From NCBI GenBank assembly GCA_964581365.1, contig CAZOOF010000015.1, positions 1 to 39,294 of the forward strand: 39,294 nt of DNA, given 5' to 3'. Shown piece after piece: positions 34,438 to 39,294 of this stretch. The DNA is from JAITWN01 sp964581365. Its GTDB lineage: Bacteria; Pseudomonadota; Gammaproteobacteria; SZUA-140. A program made the translations under genes and the position numbers. The notes under the pieces were generated by a model. The model was not told the DNA's origin, made no database searches, and was given only the letters and a program-made list of their open reading frames with translations. Every line of letters starts with the position of its first letter. The first letter of the stretch is position 1.

Positions 34438-34785
34438 CTACACGCTGGCCTCCCCCCCAATTGGACCATAAAAAACTACCCACACACAGAACCCCTCGCT
34501 GAAGTTCTGAAAGCGATGCGGCACGCCAGCGGGAACGAAGATGAAGCTGCCCGGCACCACTCTCACCAGCTTCTCGCCATCGAAGAACTCCCCCTCCCCC
34601 TGCGCCACGACATAGATCTCATCCCGCTCATGCGGCTGCTGGGGATCGGCTCCGATCGGCGAATAGAGCTCGGCGCTCATCGTTCCATGGCTGAGGACGG
34701 GAACGGCAAGATTGCCCTCGGGCGGTGGACCCATCTTCAGGGCGTTCTCGAGAGAAATGTGCGTTGCTGTTCTTCCCTTGTTCAT
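34438..34785 (-). CDS. Small cupin-domain protein
   Basis: A 115-residue single cupin barrel. Motif 1 is approximated by PHERDEIYVVAQGEGEFFDG (His and Glu metal ligands) and motif 2 by PGSFIFVPAGVPHRFQNF. Such proteins bind a metal and act as isomerases, dioxygenases or sensors; the reaction here is unknown. It is the last gene of the run that starts at 36737, 36 bp downstream of the DinB-like gene. Confidence 0.88.
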   Translation of the reverse strand: MNKGRTATHISLENALKMGPPPEGNLAVPVLSHGTMSAELYSPIGADPQQPHERDEIYVVAQGEGEFFDGEKLVRVVPGSFIFVPAGVPHRFQNFSEGFCVWVVFYGPIGGEASV

Positions 34786-34821
34786 CAGCGTCTCGCAATT
34801 CCCGTCCCACGACGGGAAGAG

Positions 34822-35334
34822 CTAGAAGTAGTCCTTCTGCGCCCCCGGCATATAGATCAGATCCGTGTCCCCGAACTCGTAGCCGAGCTGGGAGATGAGC
34901 GTGGTGATCTGCCCGCGATGATGAGTCTGGTGATGGAAGAAATGGGTAAGGACAACCCCCAGCGGCAGTGACACTTCAGTTCTCTTGAGGAAGGAGACGT
35001 AGCTCACCGGCTCCGACAGACGGGACGGCTCCAGCCCGGAGACCAGACCAGCAATCTCGCCATCCGTCAGTTCGCGTTCGCGCCGCAGTTCATCGAAGTC
35101 CGCGCACAGTTCCTGGTCGAGCGAGCAGACCCTGAATTCCTTGGCCGTAATGCGGCCTAGCCAGAGGCGATCGACCAGCAGCAGATGATTGAGCGTGCCA
35201 TGGATGGAAGGAAAGAAGGCGCCGAGGTCACGCCTGCGCTCCTCATCCGGAATGCCGGCGCAGACCTCGTACAGCTTCCGGTTCATCCAGCGAGCGTGGT
35301 CCGTCATCAGGCGCAGAAAGCTCATCTCGTACAT
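34822..35334 (-). CDS. DinB-family (YfiT/DinB four-helix) protein
   Basis: A 170-residue four-helix-bundle protein of the DinB/DUF664 superfamily. The three metal-binding His are visible as HGTLNHLLLVDRLWLGR in helix 2 and FFHHQTHHRGQ in helix 4. Members are often thiol-dependent transferases or hydrolases; this one is not the DNA polymerase DinB. The ATG at 35334 is preferred over a second ATG three codons in because AGGAGG lies at a suitable distance. It lies 13 bp after the LysE-type gene, so the two are co-transcribed. Confidence 0.9.
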   Translation of the reverse strand: MYEMSFLRLMTDHARWMNRKLYEVCAGIPDEERRRDLGAFFPSIHGTLNHLLLVDRLWLGRITAKEFRVCSLDQELCADFDELRRERELTDGEIAGLVSGLEPSRLSEPVSYVSFLKRTEVSLPLGVVLTHFFHHQTHHRGQITTLISQLGYEFGDTDLIYMPGAQKDYF

Positions 35335-35347
35335 CGCTTTTTCCTCC

Positions 35348-35944
35348 TCACACCCAGAACAGCATGGCGGTCAGCGCCGACAATGCCGCCATGATGCGAT
35401 TCAGGCGCTGCCGTGACGCCCCATCGTGCACCAGCGAACGCAGCCAGGCACCGCTCGCCGCCCACATGCTGATGCCGGGAAACGCTGCGACGTTGAATAC
35501 CAGCCCGGCGAGCACCAACCGCTCGGCATAGCCGTCGCCGGCTGGCACGAAAGCCGCGACGACGGTAGTCGCCATCACCCAGGTCTTCGGATTGACGAAC
35601 TGGAACACCATGGCTTCGAAGAAGCCGATAGGCCGCGCCGTGTCGGCGGCTTTGATCCCACCCGCGTTCCAGAGTCGCCAGGCCAGCCACAGCATGTAGA
35701 TCGTACCGACAAACTTGAGCACGGTCTGCAGCTCCGGGAAGCGGGCGAACAGCACGCCGAGTCCCGCTCCCACCAGACAGATCTGCAGCATCACCCCGGT
35801 CATGATGCCGGTCATGTGCCGGGCGGTCCGTGACAGGCCGAAGCTCAGCCCCGACGATAAGAGCAGCAGATTGTTCGGTCCCGGCGTGAAGGTCATGACC
35901 ATGCTGTAAAGCGCCAGAGCCCACAGGACTTCCGCCGACGTCAT
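35348..35944 (-). CDS. LysE/RhtB-type amino-acid exporter
   Basis: A 198-residue inner-membrane exporter with six predicted helices. The family signature TFTPGPNNLLLLSSGLSFG sits at residues 18-36, with FVNPKTWVMATTVVAAF in the second half. Members export amino acids or their derivatives, such as lysine, threonine or homoserine lactone. The ATG at 35944 has GAGGGGGG upstream and starts 7 bp after the PQ-loop gene. A divergent MocR-type regulator is the common partner of such exporters. Confidence 0.92.
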   Translation of the reverse strand: MTSAEVLWALALYSMVMTFTPGPNNLLLLSSGLSFGLSRTARHMTGIMTGVMLQICLVGAGLGVLFARFPELQTVLKFVGTIYMLWLAWRLWNAGGIKAADTARPIGFFEAMVFQFVNPKTWVMATTVVAAFVPAGDGYAERLVLAGLVFNVAAFPGISMWAASGAWLRSLVHDGASRQRLNRIMAALSALTAMLFWV

Positions 35945-35951
35945 GCCCCCC

Positions 35952-36557
35952 TCAGCGGAAAGATGCGGACGAGGTGGCCAGCGGCCTGCGCCAGACCATG
36001 ATTGCGATCAGCCCCATGCAGACCATCGCCATCGCTCCCGGAAAAAGTGAAGTGGTCAGCGTGATGTGGTCCATCGCGGCGATGACCAGGACATTACGCA
36101 GCATCATCACCACGTAGAACGTCATCGATTCGGAATATGGCTGCGACCAGGTCTTGCGCAGGGTTGGCCCGAAGCCGAGAAGCTCGATCAGCGTGATCAA
36201 CCAGATCGCCCAGAAGGGATCTTCCATCCAGTGCCACAGTGGCATGGCGGCGAGCGCGGCGATGAAGAACAGCCGGTCGGAAATGGTGACTTCCACATCC
36301 GCGCGATGGATCCACGCGAGAATCGTGATGAACAGCGTCACGCCGGCGGAGAAGCCGATCACGACAGCGCCCGCTCCTCCCCCTGCGTGCAGCATGGCGA
36401 GAAACGCCACGCTGGTATTGATGCTCCAGATGACCCAGGAGAAGACATGCGGCCGCGTCTGGCCACGCAGGATGGAAACGATGTAAGGCAGGAAGGCGAC
36501 GCAGGTGAGGATCGCCGCAAGCAGGCCGAGCCAGGGCTTCAGTCCTTCCATGAACAT
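35952..36557 (-). CDS. PQ-loop-like membrane protein
   Basis: A 201-residue protein with about six helices arranged as two similar halves. FLPYIVSILRGQTRPHVFSW in the first half matches GFGPTLRKTWSQPYSESMTF in the second; this Pro-x-(x)-Lys/Arg plus Ser/Thr pattern is typical of PQ-loop and SWEET/cystinosin-type carriers. Substrate unknown. The start is taken as the ATG at 36557, which directly abuts the TAG of the truncated NTF2-like gene; ATG at codon 3 is an alternative. Translation is probably coupled to the gene before it. Confidence 0.72.
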   Translation of the reverse strand: MFMEGLKPWLGLLAAILTCVAFLPYIVSILRGQTRPHVFSWVIWSINTSVAFLAMLHAGGGAGAVVIGFSAGVTLFITILAWIHRADVEVTISDRLFFIAALAAMPLWHWMEDPFWAIWLITLIELLGFGPTLRKTWSQPYSESMTFYVVMMLRNVLVIAAMDHITLTTSLFPGAMAMVCMGLIAIMVWRRPLATSSASFR

Positions 36558-36737
36558 CTAGGCCCGCACCGCATCCATGCCGAGCAGCGGGCCGGAAGGC
36601 TCGCCTGCAAAGTCGGATATGAGGGGGGATGAGAATTCGAAATCGTCGCGAAAGTGCGCCAGGACCGCATCCAGGTCATGGGCGTTCCAGGCATCGATCC
36701 AGCCGAGGGCGAATTTCTTGGGGGATCTGGCCGCCAT
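36558..36737 (-). pseudogene. Truncated NTF2-like (SnoaL-type) gene, still translatable
   Basis: A 59-codon reading frame with AAGGAGG 10 nt before its ATG. The product begins MAARSPKKFALGWIDAWNAH and contains DLDAVLAHFRDDFEFSSPLI, then GPLLGMDAVRA, which is the first half of a SnoaL/NTF2-like fold. Complete members have about 110-140 residues and continue after the AVRA helix; here a TAG follows at once, then the PQ-loop ATG. No continuation is found in the other frames. Either a deletion removed the second half and joined the gene to its neighbour, or the short protein is kept as a leader that couples translation. Confidence 0.7.
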
Positions 36738-36895
36738 GGTCGAGTTCCCTCCTTACCAGCACCTGAGTTCGCTGCTATAGAAAAAGAGCCCCTCCCTGGG
36801 CGCGCGGCGGCCGAATCGACAGGCTGCCGCTCTCCTCGATGCACAGGCGCGCCAAATGATCACCTGAGGCTTGCAGTCTAGGCCGGACAAGGAGA

Positions 36896-36925
36896 ACAAT
36901 ACAGATCCAGATACCGAGAATTGAA
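36896..36925 (-). promoter_or_regulatory. Possible promoter of the NTF2/PQ-loop/LysE operon
   Basis: On the minus strand TTCAAT (36925-36920), 18 bp, TATTGT (36901-36896). The match is moderate. It lies next to the palindromic site at 36927-36959, where a bound regulator would touch the -35. Confidence 0.35.
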
Positions 36926-36926
36926 T

Positions 36927-36982
36927 CGGTACAGAACTGCAGCTCACTCCTCTGTACCGGTGAGTCGACCGCCCATCTGTAC
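36927..36982. promoter_or_regulatory. Palindromic operator candidate for the MocR regulator
   Basis: A perfect 9-bp inverted repeat, CGGTACAGA (36927-36935) and TCTGTACCG (36951-36959), with a 15-bp spacer (24 bp centre to centre). Further half-sites are TCTGTAC at 36976-36982 and TACAGA at 36900-36905. All lie between the divergent operon and the MocR gene, the usual place for such sites; MocR-type regulators bind repeated half-sites of this kind. Confidence 0.6.
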
Positions 36983-37000
36983 TGCTCCGGGGAGGAGCCC

Positions 37001-38407
37001 ATGGATACGCTCTACCAGAGGATCGCCGAGGAACTCGCCGGCCAGATCGCGAGCGGCGTCCAGCGCGCCGGAGACCGCCTTCCCGGGGTCCGCGACTACG
37101 CGGAGCAGCGCGGAGTCAGCGTATCGACCGTGGTCGCCGCCTACCGCAAGCTCGAGGATGCGGGCTACATCGAGGCCCGTTCCCGTTCGGGGTTCTACGT
37201 GCGGGCGCGCCAGGCCATCCAAACCATCAAAGGCGCGGCCTCACCGGTCACTGCCCCGCCGCGACCGGTGACCGGTCAGGCGATGGCGATGGCGCTCATC
37301 AAGGCCGCCAGCGATCCCGGGATCGTGCAGCTCGGCGCGGCCGTGCCCGATTCGACCTACCTGCCAACGCACGCCGTGGCCCGCGCACTCGCCCACGTTG
37401 CGCGCAGCGAACGCAGCCGCACCGCAGGCTACATGACGCCGCCCGGCGCTCCCGAGCTCCGGCGCCAGATCGCGCGCCGCATGAGCCAGACGGGAGGCAG
37501 CATCCCGGCGGACGAGATCGTCATAACCACCGGCTGCCAGGAAGCACTGACCCTCGCCCTGCGCGCAGTCACGAAGCCGGGCGATGTGGTCGCGGTCGAA
37601 TCACCTACGTTCTACGGCCTGTTGCAGGTACTCGAGTCTCTCGAACTCGAGGCGCTCGAGATCCCTACCGATCCTCGTACCGGTATATCGCTCGACGCAC
37701 TGGCCTTCGCGCTCGATCGCTGGCCGGTGAAAGCCTGCGCGGTGGTGCCCAACTTCAGCAATCCGCTCGGCTACTGCATGACGGATGAGCGGAAGCGCGC
37801 GCTGGTCGAGCTCCTCACGCAACGCGGAATCCCGCTGATCGAGGATGATGTCTACGGCGATCTCGGCTTCTCCAACCGGCGGCCCACCACCTGCAAGGGA
37901 CTCATGCCGGAAGCGGACATCCTCTACTGCGGTTCATACTCCAAGACCCTGTCGCCGGGCCTGAGAATCGGCTGGATCGCCGCCGACGAACGCCGCCGCG
38001 AGCGCATCGAATATCTGAAATACGTCACCAGCGTCGCCAGCCCCACCGCGCCGCAGCTGGCCGTAGCCGAGCTGCTGGAAAGCGGCCGCTACGATCGCTA
38101 CCTGCGCGAGGTGCGCGGCCGCTACGCCAGCGCCGTCGCGCGCATGAGCGACGCCATCATGAACTACTTCCCGGAAGGCACACGCATATCCCAGCCCGCG
38201 GGCGGCTTCGTGCTGTGGGTGGAACTGCCGAAGCACGTGGACAGCTTCGATCTGGCGCAACGTGCCTTGAGTCAGGGAGTGAGCGTCGCTCCCGGCACGA
38301 TCTTCTCGGCGAGCGGGAAATACAAGAACTTCATTCGACTGTCTTGTGCGCGGGTTTGGGATGCGAATCTGGAGAGGGCGTTGGTGACCTTGGCGAAGTT
38401 GATGTGA
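37001..38407 (+). CDS. MocR-type regulator (GntR helix-turn-helix fused to aminotransferase fold)
   Basis: A 468-residue transcription factor. A GntR winged helix (1-68, with LPGVRDYAEQRGVSVSTVVA and YRKLEDAGYIEARSRSGFYV) is joined by a short linker to a fold-type I aminotransferase-like domain. PLP-binding residues are present: Lys315 in CGSYSKTLSPGLRIGW and Asp283 in EDDVYGD, with an Asn at 251 (VPNFSNPLGY). MocR proteins sense PLP or PLP-amino-acid adducts. The ATG at 37001 has GGAGGAG upstream. It is divergent from the LysE-type exporter operon and probably controls it through the palindrome at 36927-36959. Confidence 0.94.
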   Translation: MDTLYQRIAEELAGQIASGVQRAGDRLPGVRDYAEQRGVSVSTVVAAYRKLEDAGYIEARSRSGFYVRARQAIQTIKGAASPVTAPPRPVTGQAMAMALIKAASDPGIVQLGAAVPDSTYLPTHAVARALAHVARSERSRTAGYMTPPGAPELRRQIARRMSQTGGSIPADEIVITTGCQEALTLALRAVTKPGDVVAVESPTFYGLLQVLESLELEALEIPTDPRTGISLDALAFALDRWPVKACAVVPNFSNPLGYCMTDERKRALVELLTQRGIPLIEDDVYGDLGFSNRRPTTCKGLMPEADILYCGSYSKTLSPGLRIGWIAADERRRERIEYLKYVTSVASPTAPQLAVAELLESGRYDRYLREVRGRYASAVARMSDAIMNYFPEGTRISQPAGGFVLWVELPKHVDSFDLAQRALSQGVSVAPGTIFSASGKYKNFIRLSCARVWDANLERALVTLAKLM

Positions 38408-38521
38408 CTGATCTCTTGGTTGACTCTACTAGTTTAGCAAGCGATCCCGTCATTCCTGAGTATCATCCACCCCATCAACTGCGCACGAATCGATGTCCAA
38501 CAGAGCAAGTGGAAGAGGATT

Positions 38522-38545
38522 TGGCTGTCGCGGATGCGACAGCCA
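38522..38545. other. Perfect hairpin between convergent genes
   Basis: A 10-bp stem (TGGCTGTCGC/GCGACAGCCA) with a 4-nt loop lies between the MocR gene and the minus-strand secreted-protein gene. No T-run follows on either strand; probably a shared barrier to read-through. The rest of 38408-38583 shows nothing. Confidence 0.5.
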
Positions 38546-38583
38546 CTCCAGAGAAGGGATAAGCTCCGCGCCGCGGAAACCGA

Positions 38584-39045
38584 TTACTGAAAATTAGCCT
38601 TCAGATAATCAGTCAGCGCGTCGGCAATGCTGTCCCTGATGTGGTCGAGGTAGAACTTCTTTTCGTCCGGACCACCGATCAGCAGCACACCATAATCGGG
38701 AATCTCGTACAGTACATTGCCGCCGCTGGGCATCTGGGTTCCATAGCGAACCTCGTAGGAGACGGCATATCCGGTCGTCTCGCCACCATGGTTTTCGGTC
38801 GTCATGCAGGCGATGTTCGCGGTCAGGTTGAATGCGAGGCTTTCGGTCTGCTTGATCCGGGCACGCAGAAACTCACCCTCCGCCAGCGACTTCAGCTCTT
38901 CGAGAGTCATCGGGCAATCGTCGGTCATGCCAATGAAGAGGCCGAGGGAATTCGGATCGCTCTGCTTCATCCACGGCCGAGGATCAGCGACAGCCTGGGC
39001 CGAGACGAGCGTGGCGAGCACCAGAGGAGCGGCAATTCTGAACAT
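38584..39045 (-). CDS. Small secreted protein of unknown function
   Basis: A 153-residue protein with a signal peptide (MFRIAAPLVLATLVSAQAVA) and no lipobox. The mature part contains two Cys (DDCPMTLEEL and NIACMTTENH) that could form a disulphide, and beta-strand-rich sequence (TGYAVSYEVRYGTQMPSG, then NVLYEIPDYGVLLIGGPDEK), then a C-terminal helix (HIRDSIADALTDYLKANF). I recognise no family. The ATG at 39045 begins the signal peptide, with AGG about 12 nt upstream. It is the only gene between the MocR gene and the tRNA. Confidence 0.8.
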   Translation of the reverse strand: MFRIAAPLVLATLVSAQAVADPRPWMKQSDPNSLGLFIGMTDDCPMTLEELKSLAEGEFLRARIKQTESLAFNLTANIACMTTENHGGETTGYAVSYEVRYGTQMPSGGNVLYEIPDYGVLLIGGPDEKKFYLDHIRDSIADALTDYLKANFQ

Positions 39046-39218
39046 CGTGAGATCTACCTTGTCGTTAATGAACCAAGCCCAGGTCCGCGCGGCAATGAAT
39101 CGCGGTGGAGCAGCATCCCAGAGCCACTCATCGGCCGCGAAAGCTACCAGCGATTCAAACAGGTGTTACGTCAAACGGAGAAATTTCTGGAATAAAACTG
39201 ATGCAGTTTGGTGTCGCG

Positions 39219-39254
39219 GACAAAAATAAAGGGGTTGCGTTTCCGCAACCCCTT
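39219..39254 (-). terminator. Intrinsic terminator of the tRNA gene
   Basis: An 11-bp perfect stem (AAGGGGTTGCG/CGCAACCCCTT, 4-nt loop) is followed on the minus strand by TATTTTTGTCC. It lies 16 nt beyond the encoded CCA of the tRNA. Confidence 0.85.
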
Positions 39255-39270
39255 GAATACATATAAATTT

Positions 39271-39294
39271 TGGTAGCGGGGGCTGGATTTGAAC
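39271..39294 (-). tRNA. 3' end of a tRNA, probably initiator tRNA-fMet (cut by window edge)
   Basis: The minus strand ends in the T-arm GTTCAAATCC, 3' acceptor strand CCCCGCT, discriminator A and an encoded CCA, fitting tRNA positions 53-76. The T-arm and the CCCCGC of the acceptor match bacterial initiator tRNA (E. coli GTTCAAATCCGGCCCCCGCA), with T at position 72. An initiator would show C1 opposite it, as a mismatch, but position 1 and the anticodon are outside the window. tRNA is certain; identity is likely. Confidence 0.85.

Overview
The window is about 39.3 kb of GC-rich (roughly 60-65%) bacterial chromosome with dense, short-spaced operons. The gene set and the order rimP-nusA-infB-rbfA-truB-rpsO-pnp point to a proteobacterium, most likely a gammaproteobacterium of the Xanthomonadales/Chromatiales kind. 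The genus is a guess: a Wenzhouxiangella-like relative would fit the FG-GAP lipoprotein, the envelope genes and the initiator-type tRNA end. No insertion sequence, phage gene, integrase or CRISPR array is visible.

Layout. (1) 1-7945, minus strand: the translation/RNA-processing operon, read from a strong sigma70-type promoter at 7917-7945 through a long structured leader with its own intrinsic terminator just before rimP; the window cuts pnp. (2) 8069-14056, minus: a PepSY membrane protein with a possible Fur-type site, then macA-macB-nodT, a complete MacAB-type tripartite export set. (3) 14282-19652, minus: a seven-bladed FG-GAP lipoprotein, a PQQ-dependent aldose-type dehydrogenase and, upstream of it, a TonB-dependent receptor that resembles E. 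coli PqqU/YncD, so PQQ uptake and a PQQ enzyme sit side by side. (4) 19800-20789, plus: a DUF389 membrane protein. (5) 20883-25255, minus: an unknown lipoprotein and a NarL-type two-component pair. (6) 25256-29056: a long intergenic region with an orphan plus-strand intrinsic terminator, then a divergent aspartate-carbamoyltransferase-like enzyme followed by an AsnB-type amidotransferase. (7) 29094-34304, minus: a small secreted protein, a NERD-UvrD helicase, a cold-shock protein and a DUF2779 protein (Cas4-like nuclease plus DEDD exonuclease), with an AT-rich stretch between the last two. (8) 34438-36737, minus: cupin, DinB-like, LysE-type exporter, PQ-loop membrane protein and a truncated NTF2-like gene, divergent from a MocR-type regulator (37001-38407, plus) with a palindromic site between them. 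(9) 38584-39294, minus: a small secreted protein and the 3' end of a tRNA that looks like initiator tRNA.

Most interesting points: the carbamoyltransferase keeps the carbamoyl-phosphate residues but appears to lack the Arg and Gln that grip aspartate, and it sits directly before an asparagine-synthetase-type enzyme, suggesting an undescribed two-step pathway; the receptor/dehydrogenase pair suggests PQQ scavenging; the rimP leader and the orphan terminator at 25476-25506 look like RNA-level control; and the NERD helicase and DUF2779 nuclease may be accessory or defence genes.
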